A DNA stretch of 35,047 bases, from positions 1 through 35,047 of the forward strand of contig SYHW01000048.1 of the NCBI GenBank assembly GCA_005799065.1, written 5' to 3'. Position 1 is the first letter of the stretch, and every line of letters begins with the position of its first letter. A program made the position numbers and the translations under genes. The stretch comes from Bacteroidota bacterium (lineage in GTDB: Bacteria; Bacteroidota; Bacteroidia; UBA7662). Of this stretch, positions 22,866 through 31,810 are shown piece by piece. Under the pieces are notes generated by a model that made no database searches, was not told the DNA's origin, and was given only the letters and a program-made list of their open reading frames with translations.

Positions 22866-24796
22866 GGACGGGTTGGGCGCATACAGCGTACTGAGAATCC
22901 GAACAAGCGGTTATTTGGATTGCGCTCTAAGGCAGCGCTGTTGAATGTGGCCTTGCGGTAATATAGATCGAGGGGCGTACCCGTGGGCTGGGATTGACTC
23001 CACCAGTAGGCGTCTTGCTGCACATTCACAAATCCGCCCGACGATGTATTGGTGCGGTAGCCTCCTGGGCGTCCGTTGAAGCCCTGGACATTGGTGGCAC
23101 CCGTGTTGGGGGCATTCCACAGCGCTGTCCCCGTTTGTTTGAGTGCACCTCCGGCCTGAGTCGGTCCACCCACAAAATTTTCGAGTGTGGTCCAATCGGC
23201 ATCGGTGGGCACGCGCCAACCGCATGGGCATACGTTGCGTGCATCTGCTGCTGCCAGGCCGTTATAAAGCTTGCCGTAAATCGTGTCATTGACCGCTTGG
23301 TTGTCGTAGTGAGACCAGGCTCCTCCGGCAGCCGCTGCCCATCCCGCTTGCGATGCAATCTGGGTGATGTTGTTTCCGTTACAGTATCGGGTCGTCCTGA
23401 GATTTTCCGTGAGCCAGTCCTGGGTTCCGATGGTCGTCCAGTTATACATATTGCTGTCCGTGTCATATACTTTCGTTTTGACTGGAATGGCCGTTGGGCT
23501 CGTGGCTACCCCCACACCATTTACGGCATAGGCCCAGGCGAAGAGGTTGCGGCCGTTTAACTCGCCCCGAATTCCCGGGGGGGTTTGCACATTATACAGA
23601 AATGTACCCCGATTAAATGGCCCCGGACCTCCTGGTGGATTCACCGGACCACTGGCCAAAGCCGGTGATGCATAAGCAATGGTATCCAAATAGAAGCCCT
23701 TTCCCGTGAGGGGGGCACCCCCGTCAGTGATGACGCGACCGAAGCATGGTACGATGTGGTGTCCGACATTGAAACCCACCGAGTCGATCACTACAGTAGG
23801 TAAAGAGGCCGCTTGGGTTACAAATTCTTCTTGATTTCCATATCCGGTACCAACCGAATTGACAGCGAAAGCCCTAGCATAGTATTGGGTGGAAGGGGAA
23901 AGGTTGGTTAAATCCACTGAGAATATGCCTAAACCGGTGCCGCTGAGGCGGTTGCTGTCGGTTGGGTAGACTGGTGTTCCGGCGGTATTCCAACACACAC
24001 CGCGCGCGGTGACGGGTGCCCCTCCATCACTGAGCACCTCGCCCCCACCGGGTGCTGTGGTGGACGTAGCATTGAGGATGGGGGTGGTGACCACCGTTGG
24101 AGTTGTGGTGCCGGTGGTGAAGCTGAGTTCCTGGCCATAACCCGTGCCCACCTGGCTCGTGGCATATGCCCGAACAAAATAGGTCGTATTGAGTGTGAGC
24201 CCCCACATTGTGCTCACAAAAGAACCCAATCCAGAGCCGTCTACAGTGGTGTCGTCGGCAATGCTCGCACCGGGCGTTGTTTTCCAACATATACCCTTAA
24301 CCGAAACTGGACCACTTCCCTCTGAAAGTACATCACCCCCCGACTGTGCGTCGGTGAGGTTGATGTTGAAGGGTGCTGTTGTTACGACTACGGGGAGGTT
24401 GTCGCCGATTAATGTCGTAAAACTCGATTCGATTCCATAGGAGGTACCTGCCGCTGAGGTCACGTATCCCCGAACGTAATAGCGGGTGCGCTCTACTAAT
24501 CCATTCATCCGAGCGGTGAAGGCGCCCAACCCAGCGCCATTTTGGGTGCTGTCGCGGTCGATGGTAGGGCCTGGCTGTGTCCACCAGCATACTCCGCGGG
24601 TTAGTATTTCTTGTCCCCCATCACTTTCCACCACGGCATTGCACAAAGCGGTGCGCGATTTGATTTCCGGAAAACCCGTGATGGAAATGACCGGAAGTAC
24701 TTTTTCCTTAACACAAGCCGTGGGCACGAGCATGAGGGGGCCTAGTAGGAGCAGGACAAGTAATAGGGCGGCATGGGAGGCGTAGGGCTTCTTCAT
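22862..24796 (-). CDS. Multidomain lipoprotein with four FN3-like repeats and a FISUMP domain
   Basis: Predicted surface lipoprotein of 644 residues: signal with lipobox VPTAC (Cys28). Four repeats of about 90-100 residues follow, each with the pattern GGxVLSxGGxPVTxRGVCW...GxGLGxF...TxYYxRAYAxxxxGTGYGxxxxFTT. The C-terminal domain, from about 440, is a Fibrobacter succinogenes major paralogous (FISUMP) domain: IGTQDWLTENLRTTRY, YGKLYNGLAAADARNVCP and CGWRVPTDADWTTLENFVGG. FISUMP proteins are abundant surface proteins in Bacteroidota and Fibrobacterota with unknown or binding roles. The ATG at 24796 directly precedes the signal. It lies 40 bp downstream of asd on the same strand; its stop overlaps that of DUF2490 (TTAG). 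Confidence 0.88.
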   Translation of the reverse strand: MKKPYASHAALLLVLLLLGPLMLVPTACVKEKVLPVISITGFPEIKSRTALCNAVVESDGGQEILTRGVCWWTQPGPTIDRDSTQNGAGLGAFTARMNGLVERTRYYVRGYVTSAAGTSYGIESSFTTLIGDNLPVVVTTAPFNINLTDAQSGGDVLSEGSGPVSVKGICWKTTPGASIADDTTVDGSGLGSFVSTMWGLTLNTTYFVRAYATSQVGTGYGQELSFTTGTTTPTVVTTPILNATSTTAPGGGEVLSDGGAPVTARGVCWNTAGTPVYPTDSNRLSGTGLGIFSVDLTNLSPSTQYYARAFAVNSVGTGYGNQEEFVTQAASLPTVVIDSVGFNVGHHIVPCFGRVITDGGAPLTGKGFYLDTIAYASPALASGPVNPPGGPGPFNRGTFLYNVQTPPGIRGELNGRNLFAWAYAVNGVGVATSPTAIPVKTKVYDTDSNMYNWTTIGTQDWLTENLRTTRYCNGNNITQIASQAGWAAAAGGAWSHYDNQAVNDTIYGKLYNGLAAADARNVCPCGWRVPTDADWTTLENFVGGPTQAGGALKQTGTALWNAPNTGATNVQGFNGRPGGYRTNTSSGGFVNVQQDAYWWSQSQPTGTPLDLYYRKATFNSAALERNPNNRLFGFSVRCMRPTRP

Positions 24797-24836
24797 AGGG
24801 TGCGAAAAATACGGCACAATGTAACCTTTTTTTAGG

Positions 24837-25829
24837 TCAGGATAGCCATCTTTGGCCCAAAAGATGCTCGGCGATCTGAATGGCGTTGGTGGCCGCGCCC
24901 TTGCGCAGGTTGTCGGATACCACCCACATATTCAAGGTTCGGGGCTGGGATTCATCGCGTCTGAGGCGACCTACAAACACTTCATCGCGTCCTTCCGCAA
25001 ACAATGGCATAGGATACTGATTCTTTGAAGGATCGTCTTGCAAAACCACCCCTGGCGCCTGGGCCAACAGCGCGCGGACTTCATCGAGATCGAATTCTTG
25101 CTCAAATTCGACATTCACCGACTCGCTGTGCCCCCCCTGCACCGGCACCCGAACAGTGGTGGCCGTGAGGCGAATACGCTCGTCGCCCATAATTTTCACC
25201 GTTTCATTGGTCATCTTGAGTTCCTCTTTGGTGTAGCCATTGGGTTGAAATGCGTCGATATGCGGCAGGAGGTTGAGATCGATGCGATAGGGGTAAACCA
25301 TGGGGCCGTCGATCTTTTGGCGCTCATTCATCAGCTGTTCAACCGCTGCCGTTCCCGTACCGGTAACGCTTTGATAGGTACTCACCACCACCCTACGTAC
25401 CTGAAAGGCCTTATGCAAGGGGTTGAGGGCCACCACGAGTTGTATGGTGCTGCAGTTGGGGTTGGCAATCAAGCGGGTATTTACTTGGATGACATGGGCA
25501 TTCACCTCGGGCACCACCAGTGGAATGCCGCCCTGCATGCGCCAAGCCGACGAATTATCGATTACCCAGGCGCCCTGTTCTGCAAATTTCGGGCCCCATT
25601 CTAAGGATGGTTCCGACCCGGCTGAAAATAGAACCAGGCTGGGATTGGCGTTTAGGGCTTCTTGCAGGGTACATACAGGATATTCCTGCTTATTGAAAGA
25701 AATATTGCGGCCAATCGACCGCTCCGTGGCCACTGGTAGCAGGAAGGAAACAGGGAAATTTCGCTCTTCGAGCACCTTCAACATCGTGGATCCGACGAGT
25801 CCGGTTGCCCCAACAATACATACTTTCAT
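24837..25829 (-). CDS. asd: Aspartate-semialdehyde dehydrogenase
   Basis: Reduces aspartyl phosphate to aspartate semialdehyde with NADPH, the branch point to lysine/diaminopimelate, threonine and methionine. It therefore supplies the diaminopimelate that MurE in this window adds to peptidoglycan. The 330 residues show the GATGLVGSTM nucleotide loop (7-16), NPNCSTIQ with catalytic Cys126, and VPVQGGHSES with catalytic His234. Length and N-terminus (MKVCIVGATG) are normal. The leader contains a six-copy 21-bp repeat array ending 17 bp before the ATG, and a -7 element further upstream. Confidence 0.96.
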   Translation of the reverse strand: MKVCIVGATGLVGSTMLKVLEERNFPVSFLLPVATERSIGRNISFNKQEYPVCTLQEALNANPSLVLFSAGSEPSLEWGPKFAEQGAWVIDNSSAWRMQGGIPLVVPEVNAHVIQVNTRLIANPNCSTIQLVVALNPLHKAFQVRRVVVSTYQSVTGTGTAAVEQLMNERQKIDGPMVYPYRIDLNLLPHIDAFQPNGYTKEELKMTNETVKIMGDERIRLTATTVRVPVQGGHSESVNVEFEQEFDLDEVRALLAQAPGVVLQDDPSKNQYPMPLFAEGRDEVFVGRLRRDESQPRTLNMWVVSDNLRKGAATNAIQIAEHLLGQRWLS

Positions 25830-25845
25830 TTGACTTGGCTTAATG

Positions 25846-25971
25846 CAGGGTTTGTTTGGGATGAATCAGGGTTTGTTTGGGATGAATCAGGGTTTGTTTG
25901 GGATGAATCAGGGTTTGTTTGGGATGAATCAGGGTTTGTTTGGGATGAATCAGGGTTTGTTTGGGATGAAT
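25846..25971. repeat. 21-bp tandem array (6 copies) in the asd leader
   Basis: Six 21-bp units start at 25846, 25867, 25888, 25909, 25930 and 25951 (plus-strand core CAGGGTTTGTTTGGGATGAA plus T). They are essentially identical and followed by two shortened copies to about 25990. The sense strand for asd has one G per unit. The array fills nearly half of the divergent region between asd and the lamin-tail gene. Confidence 0.96.
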
Positions 25972-26011
25972 CAGGGTTGAATCAGGGTTGATGTGGGGTT
26001 AATTGGGCTTG

Positions 26012-26019
26012 CAAAAATA
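26012..26019 (-). promoter_or_regulatory. Candidate -7 element of asd
   Basis: TATTTTTG on the minus strand matches the consensus. Transcription from it would place the whole repeat array in an asd leader of about 175 nt. No TTG is found at 20 nt. Confidence 0.4.
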
Positions 26020-26105
26020 GCGAATGATAAAATGTACGGATTGCGCAAAACGAGTTAAAAAACGACGAAATAACGTCGATTTCGTTTGTCTTTTTTGCTG
26101 TCGCT

Positions 26106-28736
26106 ATGCTGATGCGACAAAATGTACTTTCCTGTGATTTGAAGGCCCTTTATGCTTGGATGCCATGCCCTTTTTCGGTGAGCATCCGATGGCTCTTGTG
26201 TGGGTTGTGCCTTCTTTTCCTGGCCAGGGTAGATGCCAATGGGCAATTCTATGACGACTACACCGACGGGGATTTGTCCAACAACCCTGCTTGGCTGGGC
26301 GACACCGCCCAATTTAGGGTAGACCCACAAGGACGCCTACAGCAAGTGGCACCACCTGCTTCGGGCAGCGCCATGCTCTATACCCACAGCAGGGCGATCT
26401 TTCAGGCCGATTGGTCGTGGTGGATGCGCCTTGGTTTTAACCCATCAGGTTCGAATTATGCCGATGTATATGTGTTGAGTCAATCGCCACGTCTCGACAG
26501 CGCCCTTTCAGGCTATTTCGTGCGCGTGGGCAGTACGGCCGATGATGTTTGTCTTTATCGACAAACCGGAACCATACGGACTTGTATCATCAACGGACGT
26601 GATGGGGTTTTGAACCGCAACGACAATCCACTGCGGGTACGGGTAACGCGCGATTCCATCGGCATTTGGTCGCTGTACACCGACACCACGGGAAGTGGGC
26701 TCAACTGGCGTTTGGAGGGTTCTGCCTACGATGCTACTCATCATTATGGACTATTTACCGGATGCCGACAAGTCTACAGCAGTACCCGAAGCCAGCTGTA
26801 TTGGTATGATGATTGGGAGGTGCATGGCATGGCTCTACCCGATACGCTGAAGCCGCGCCTGCTCATGGCCAGGGTGGCGCGACAAGGAGTCATTAAACTC
26901 GAATTCAATAAGGGCTTCCCTCCGGGCATATTCTTGCAGCCGCAACAATACGCACTCAGCGGCTTTGGCATCCCAATTGAAGTCGAGCCTGTGGGAGCTC
27001 GGAGTATTGAATTGAGGTGGAGTATGACCTTGCCCGATGAGGGTTCATTCAGGCTGTGTTTGATGCTGACCGATAGTGGAGGTGTTCCACTTGATACTTG
27101 TGCTGAATGGGTGCACGCGCCCAACAGTGTGGGTGACCTCATTTTCAATGAAATCATGTTTGTGCCTCCTCTATCGGGGCCTTTGCCCCCAACAGAATAT
27201 ATTGAACTCCGAAACATGAGCCCATTCCCCCAAGAGCTTGGCGATTGGGTTTATGGCGATCGCAGCAGTTCGGTGGTGCTGCCTGCTTACAGGATTCCAG
27301 TGGGTGGCTACCTCGTATTGTGTCCACCCGGAACCGATGGGGCCTGGTTGGGAATTGCACCGGCCTTAGCCCTGCCTACATGGCCTACATTAAACAACGA
27401 TGGCGATGAACTCTATTTAAGACACCCAGAGGGATGGTTGGCCGATACCCTGGCATATCAGGCGGACTGGCATGCATCGCCCATAAAAAAAATAGGGGGA
27501 TGGAGCTTAGAACGTCGAAACGGACATTTGGATTGCCCAGACTCTTGGAATTGGTCGAGCTCTATCGATCCGAATGGGGGTTCTCCCGGGCGAATGAACA
27601 GTATCGATGGCCTCGTTTGGGGGGGTGTTGGTACGAAAACACCGCCAAAAGCACAATTGCTGCATGCCGTTCTGCTTGCCGACCGAAGCATTCTCCTCCA
27701 ATTTTCGCAGGCGGTACGGCCCGGACAAGCCACTTTGGATGGAATGACGGTTCCAATCGCGCCCGGTTCAATACCGCGCATGCAATGGACCCTTCCCGGA
27801 TGGCTTTTACCTGCTAACCCAGGTGTTTCGTGGCTTGGATTGGAAGGCTGGACCGATTGTCGCGATTCGACGGTTTTGGCTGTGCCCTGGCCCCTGTCGG
27901 TGGGCGCTAGTGCTTCTCCTTCGTCTTTATACTTCCATGAGATTTACTACCACCCTGCTGTCGGTGGCGTCGCCTATTATGAGTTGATTCATCTAGGCAA
28001 TGAGGCAATCGATTTGAGCAGGGTTTACCTGGCTGAGTCTGATGAAATGGGAAATTACAGTACGGCCATTCCGCTTAGCCTAATAGAATCGGCTATTTTA
28101 CCCGGACAACGTCTGGTGGTTTGTCGCGACACAGCCCGACTGCGGGCAGATTTGGGAGAAACATTGCCGGTGAACCGCCGGCAAGTAACTTCCCTGCCTC
28201 TGCCAAAGGCGGGTGGCGGACATGTACTGCTTTTGGATCATGCTGGTCGGGTGTTGGATCGGCTGGCGTACCACGATAGCCTCCACCATCCGATTGTGGT
28301 GGATCCGAAAGGCATCGCCCTGGAAAGTCCAGATGGCCATGTCGATATACCTTGGTCGACCGCCGATACACGGATTCGGGGTACTCCTGGGAGGCCTAAT
28401 AGCCGCTCACCCAGTGATCAGCTCCGATCAGGCAGCTTGAGCATTTCGCCCCGGGTGATTTACCCTCGCCGGATGGACCGTATGCGCATTTCGATCGAAT
28501 GCAGTGGAACTGGTATGGTTCGCTTGGATCTGTTGGATATGGGTGGCCGCTTGATCGCTCCCCTTTTACCGCCTACACTGTGTAGAGGCATAGCAGATAC
28601 CTATTGGGATGGGCGTGACGCTAATGGCCGATGGGCTCGTGAGGGGCCCTACCTGGTGCGTGCTCATTTTTTGGATGGCAGTCGCCAAAATTCATCGGTT
28701 TATGGTCGGGTTGTGGTCAGCTGGATGAATCCTTAG
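26106..28736 (+). CDS. Secreted protein with two lamin-tail domains and a FlgD-Ig-like C-terminus
   Basis: Predicted extracellular protein of 876 residues. A signal sequence (WLLCGLCLLFLARVDANGQ) is followed by an N-terminal laminin-G-like or pectate-lyase-like beta domain (FYDDYTDGDLSNNPAWLGD). Two lamin-tail (LTD) domains follow: one begins near DLIFNEIMFVPP (about 340-500) and one near LYFHEIYYHPA (about 605-770). The C-terminal 80 residues (VRLDLLDMGGRLI...WDGRDANGRWAREGPYLVR) resemble the FlgD Ig-like domain found at the ends of exported proteins. No canonical T9SS type A signal is evident. Function unknown; LTD proteins of Bacteroidota are often large surface proteins, sometimes nuclease-associated, but no nuclease motif is seen here. 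The start could also be the ATG at 26112 or 26160. Confidence 0.8.
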   Translation: MLMRQNVLSCDLKALYAWMPCPFSVSIRWLLCGLCLLFLARVDANGQFYDDYTDGDLSNNPAWLGDTAQFRVDPQGRLQQVAPPASGSAMLYTHSRAIFQADWSWWMRLGFNPSGSNYADVYVLSQSPRLDSALSGYFVRVGSTADDVCLYRQTGTIRTCIINGRDGVLNRNDNPLRVRVTRDSIGIWSLYTDTTGSGLNWRLEGSAYDATHHYGLFTGCRQVYSSTRSQLYWYDDWEVHGMALPDTLKPRLLMARVARQGVIKLEFNKGFPPGIFLQPQQYALSGFGIPIEVEPVGARSIELRWSMTLPDEGSFRLCLMLTDSGGVPLDTCAEWVHAPNSVGDLIFNEIMFVPPLSGPLPPTEYIELRNMSPFPQELGDWVYGDRSSSVVLPAYRIPVGGYLVLCPPGTDGAWLGIAPALALPTWPTLNNDGDELYLRHPEGWLADTLAYQADWHASPIKKIGGWSLERRNGHLDCPDSWNWSSSIDPNGGSPGRMNSIDGLVWGGVGTKTPPKAQLLHAVLLADRSILLQFSQAVRPGQATLDGMTVPIAPGSIPRMQWTLPGWLLPANPGVSWLGLEGWTDCRDSTVLAVPWPLSVGASASPSSLYFHEIYYHPAVGGVAYYELIHLGNEAIDLSRVYLAESDEMGNYSTAIPLSLIESAILPGQRLVVCRDTARLRADLGETLPVNRRQVTSLPLPKAGGGHVLLLDHAGRVLDRLAYHDSLHHPIVVDPKGIALESPDGHVDIPWSTADTRIRGTPGRPNSRSPSDQLRSGSLSISPRVIYPRRMDRMRISIECSGTGMVRLDLLDMGGRLIAPLLPPTLCRGIADTYWDGRDANGRWAREGPYLVRAHFLDGSRQNSSVYGRVVVSWMNP

Positions 28737-28764
28737 CTACATGATTTCACCGCATTTCGACGGG

Positions 28765-28855
28765 GGCGTTTATGCGCTGTATGCACAACATGGGGTTGTG
28801 GCGGCTCTCTACGCTTCTGTACGGAAATTAGGCGTTTATGCGCTGTATACACAAC
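28765..28855. repeat. 25-bp direct duplication at the 3' end of the ArsR-family gene
   Basis: The sequence at 28831-28855, which encodes the last residues of the ArsR-like protein and its surroundings, recurs at 28765-28789 with one mismatch. The copies are 66 bp apart, start to start. The outer copy lies in the space between this gene and the lamin-tail gene. Confidence 0.85.
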
Positions 28856-29136
28856 TGTATGGTCTGCATCATGCCTTCGTCGAGTTTGTAGCGTATGTTC
28901 TTTCCTGTCCGGGTTGCTGTAACCACCCCAGCCTTTCTTAGAATGGCCAGATGTACCGAAACTATGGCTTGGGCCAATCGCAATCGAAACTGAAGTTGGG
29001 TGACGGTTTGCGCGGGATTTTCTTCTAATATTCGAACAAGATTGATACGAATGGGATGGGTAATGGCATGGAAAACCGCATGCGCCTGAACAAGTGCCTC
29101 TTCGTCGAGTTCCGTTAATTTTGCTTGAGCAGGCAT
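28828..29136 (-). CDS. ArsR-family winged-helix regulator
   Basis: A 102-residue DNA-binding regulator. It has the ArsR winged-helix pattern: HAITHPIRINLVRILEENP, the HTH TVTQLQFRLRLAQAIVSVHLAILRKAGVV, and the wing TRTGKNIRYKLDE. No ELCVC-type metal box is present, so the inducer is unlikely to be bound at the classical alpha-3 metal site. The only cysteine is near the C-terminus (QLCIQ). It lies 61 bp downstream of tsaB on the same strand; no target gene is evident nearby. Its 3' end is part of a 25-bp duplication. Confidence 0.88.
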   Translation of the reverse strand: MPAQAKLTELDEEALVQAHAVFHAITHPIRINLVRILEENPAQTVTQLQFRLRLAQAIVSVHLAILRKAGVVTATRTGKNIRYKLDEGMMQTIQLCIQRINA

Positions 29137-29197
29137 CCTTTATTGATTTTGCTGACGCAAATTAGGCAGTTCCATTCCGGTGTGCAAGAGCGGAGCC

Positions 29198-29905
29198 TTA
29201 TTTTTGTCGGGGCTCGGGGTAGTAAAACTCCTTGTGGTAGTCGGGCTGCCAGAAATCGTCGGTCACAAACCGATCTTGCTGATAGTGAATGTTGGCCAAA
29301 TTGGCCATCGATGCCATTCTTTGGCCTGGTTCCGGCTCGTAGCGGTCGCTGAGATCGTCGGCGATTGATGACCGTAATTCCTGGAATTTCGTACAACCAT
29401 TGCCCATAAAGTGCCGCTTGCCTCCTTTACATTCATTGTAGCTCTCCTCAGAAAGCACGCGCGCCCCAGGAGGGTGCATACAAAGGGGCTGCTGGGCATA
29501 CCAAATGGTCTGGGTAAAAACCTCCATACGGCGTGCGTCGACCATCGGAATAAGAAAGTCACCCACTTCGATTTCATGACCATCGAGGCGATATTGCTCG
29601 ATCAATACGTCGAGGCCATTTACAGCGATTAATCGACAGTCGGTGGCGAACGTTAGCGCTTTGGCAAAGGCTGCACCTATTCGTAATCCGGTGTAAGAAC
29701 CTGGACCATTGATGACGGCCACGCCATCCAGGCTGTTATATGAACATTGGGTATCCTTCATGAGCTGCTCGATCATGGGATTGAGACCTTCAGAATGTCG
29801 ATTTTCGCCCTCCAGCATGCGCTCGCCGACCAGTTGTCCGTTTATGGACCGGCCGACCCTGCAAATTGTTGATGAGGTATCGATTAACAGGAGATTGATG
29901 TTCAT
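29198..29905 (-). CDS. tsaB: TsaB, tRNA threonylcarbamoyladenosine synthesis protein
   Basis: Non-catalytic partner of TsaD in the complex that installs t6A37 on ANN-decoding tRNAs; the window's tRNA-Asn (GUU) would be one substrate. The 235 residues begin with the ASKHA-fold motif LLLIDTSSTICRVG and contain the diagnostic GPGSYTGLRIG (67-77). The C-terminal half is variable, as usual. The ATG at 29905 gives the standard N-terminus; an ATG three codons earlier (29914) is possible. It is downstream of the M28 peptidase on the same strand. Confidence 0.94.
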   Translation of the reverse strand: MNINLLLIDTSSTICRVGRSINGQLVGERMLEGENRHSEGLNPMIEQLMKDTQCSYNSLDGVAVINGPGSYTGLRIGAAFAKALTFATDCRLIAVNGLDVLIEQYRLDGHEIEVGDFLIPMVDARRMEVFTQTIWYAQQPLCMHPPGARVLSEESYNECKGGKRHFMGNGCTKFQELRSSIADDLSDRYEPEPGQRMASMANLANIHYQQDRFVTDDFWQPDYHKEFYYPEPRQK

Positions 29906-30037
29906 GTCTAACATTTCAGCCTATAGGGAACTGACCTTCATTCGGATATTATCTACACTTCGGCTGATATGGCGTCCACGGTATAATAAAGAGATCGCGA
30001 AAAGGGTAAAAATAGGGGTAAAAGCCAAACCTGGGTT

Positions 30038-31810
30038 TCAGAAGGTAACAGTCAACTCGAGAATTTGGTCGCCCCGCATGACCCTTGCCGTGGTGGTTTG
30101 TCCCTTACTAAACGCGCTGAGCGCTTTCATATAAGCGTCCATATCTGCGGTCTCGTAGGACCCAAGCTCGATCAGCAGATCGCCCTTGAGCATACCTGCT
30201 CGTCCGGCTGGGCGGTTCGGGGTAACCCCATCGATACGCACTCCACGACCCTCGTAGAAGTAATCGGGCATGATACCCAAGGTTACTTTAAAAGATGGCG
30301 CACTGCTCCTGTCGCTGTCGGTCGTACGCACAAAAACTGGCTTTTCGCTGGGGGGTATCGACTCAATCAACCGAACCACATAATTCACCACTTCGGCCAT
30401 ACCGGTGAAGTTGATCCGATCGGCGTCGTCGGAGGGCTTGTGGTAGTCGGTGTGCGTGCCCGTAAACAGATGCAACACCGGTATGTCTTGCAGATAAAAA
30501 GAGGTATGATCGCTTGAGCCGCTGCCCGATTCATGCGTTTTGGGCTTGAGATTTCCGGCCAGTGAATCGACACGAACCCGCCAAATGGGTGACGTGCCCA
30601 CGCCATAGACGCCAATAGACCTTGATTGGCTATCGAGGCGGCCGATCATATCGAGATTGATCATTGCCGCCACCTGATTGAGGGGATAGGTTGGATTCTT
30701 AGCAAAATAGGCTGAACCGAGAAGCCCTAATTCTTCACCCGAAAAAGCCATAAACAAATAATTAAAGGCCTTAGCTGCGGGATTATCGGTATTTGAAAAA
30801 TACCGGGCTAATTCGATGAGTCCGGCCGTACCGCTGGCGTTGTCATCGGCCCCGTTGTGGATGGCCGGACCACTTCCGTCGCGCTGGAGAGAACCACCCC
30901 ATGTACCATCACCCAGGTGGTCATAGTGTGCCCCCACCACCACCGTATAGGCTGCCCCATGGTCCAAAAACGCCACCACATTATGTCCGGTTACTTGCAG
31001 CGCATCTACCCCCGTTTGCAGTTGAACAGCTACACCCGTTTCTGGCTTGAGCTCCAAATAGGCCGAGCGGCTCAGGCAAACTGCGGGGAGTTCTGCACTT
31101 TGGGTTCGTCTGTCGGGCTTAGCCGTGGGGATCATATCTTCGTCGCTTCCTGGATAAAAAACAACCGCCTTGGCCCCCTTCTCAAAAGCCAATCGAATTT
31201 TACGGGCGGGCAGGCTGTGGGGGCCGAACTTCCCGTGTGGGTTGTTGCCGTCGGGGCTATTGACCCGAATCAGCGCGATTTTTCCGGCCAGGTTGGGTTG
31301 GCCTGCGTAGTCATCGTGACCCAAATCGGGTGCACTGATTCCGTAGCCAACATCTTGCAAGCTGCCTTTAATGAATCCAGCGCCACTTTCAGGCAAGGTA
31401 TGCCAATCTTTGCCCCATACAAGTACACTTTTCCTGATCCGAAGTGTTTGAAGCGGCGCGAACTCCTTGCGGGCGGTGAAGGTGAATCCTTGCTTCCAGC
31501 CTTCTGAAGCAATAGCTCCCACACCCTGAGCAGCCGCTCCCACACCCTCGGCAGCAGTTCCGCCAGTTTTCGGACGCTCACCTGCGGGCCTCAATTTCAG
31601 CTCACTGAATGCCCCTATTATGTGTTGCGCGGCTTTATGTTCCTCAGCGGATCCGGTCTGCCGACCCGCCATACTGTCGTCGGACAAAGCATAGACATGC
31701 AAACGAAGTCGATCAGCCAAGGCATCGACCTGCATTTGGGCGGAGGCTCTAAAACTGAACACCACAGAGCCGATGCAAAAAATAAAAGAGAATCGGTAAA
31801 ATTTATCCAA
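30038..31810 (-). CDS. M28-family metallopeptidase with PA and PDZ domains, exported
   Basis: Zinc aminopeptidase-type enzyme, probably periplasmic or outer-membrane associated. Domains: signal peptide (IFCIGSVVFSFRASAQ), a PA insert at about 125-245, then the M28 core with zinc-site motifs GAHYDHLG (His295), GADDNASG (Asp322/323), FSGEELGLLGS (Glu359/360), INLDMIGR (Asp387) and HTDYHKPSDD (His457). A PDZ domain fills the last 85 residues. The start is unusual: no ATG suits the signal peptide, whereas a TTG at 31810 opens exactly at MDKFYRFSFIF and overlaps the upstream permease stop by 8 nt. The next ATG falls after the signal cleavage site, and the frame's first ATG at 31939 is deep inside the permease gene. 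A 21-bp duplication lies at 31515-31556. Confidence 0.9.
   Translation of the reverse strand: MDKFYRFSFIFCIGSVVFSFRASAQMQVDALADRLRLHVYALSDDSMAGRQTGSAEEHKAAQHIIGAFSELKLRPAGERPKTGGTAAEGVGAAAQGVGAIASEGWKQGFTFTARKEFAPLQTLRIRKSVLVWGKDWHTLPESGAGFIKGSLQDVGYGISAPDLGHDDYAGQPNLAGKIALIRVNSPDGNNPHGKFGPHSLPARKIRLAFEKGAKAVVFYPGSDEDMIPTAKPDRRTQSAELPAVCLSRSAYLELKPETGVAVQLQTGVDALQVTGHNVVAFLDHGAAYTVVVGAHYDHLGDGTWGGSLQRDGSGPAIHNGADDNASGTAGLIELARYFSNTDNPAAKAFNYLFMAFSGEELGLLGSAYFAKNPTYPLNQVAAMINLDMIGRLDSQSRSIGVYGVGTSPIWRVRVDSLAGNLKPKTHESGSGSSDHTSFYLQDIPVLHLFTGTHTDYHKPSDDADRINFTGMAEVVNYVVRLIESIPPSEKPVFVRTTDSDRSSAPSFKVTLGIMPDYFYEGRGVRIDGVTPNRPAGRAGMLKGDLLIELGSYETADMDAYMKALSAFSKGQTTTARVMRGDQILELTVTF
31515..31556. 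repeat. 21-bp tandem duplication within the M28 peptidase gene
   Basis: Units 31515-31535 and 31536-31556 are near-identical and in frame, encoding two copies of an Ala/Gly/Val-rich heptapeptide (AEGVGA and AQGVGA) between the prodomain and the core. Confidence 0.8.

Noticed and set aside
25846-25990. Possible CRISPR array at the 21-bp repeats
   Set aside because: The units are directly abutting with no spacers, and there are no cas genes in the window; it is a plain tandem repeat. The same holds for the arrays at 6947, 10141, 34469 and 34957.
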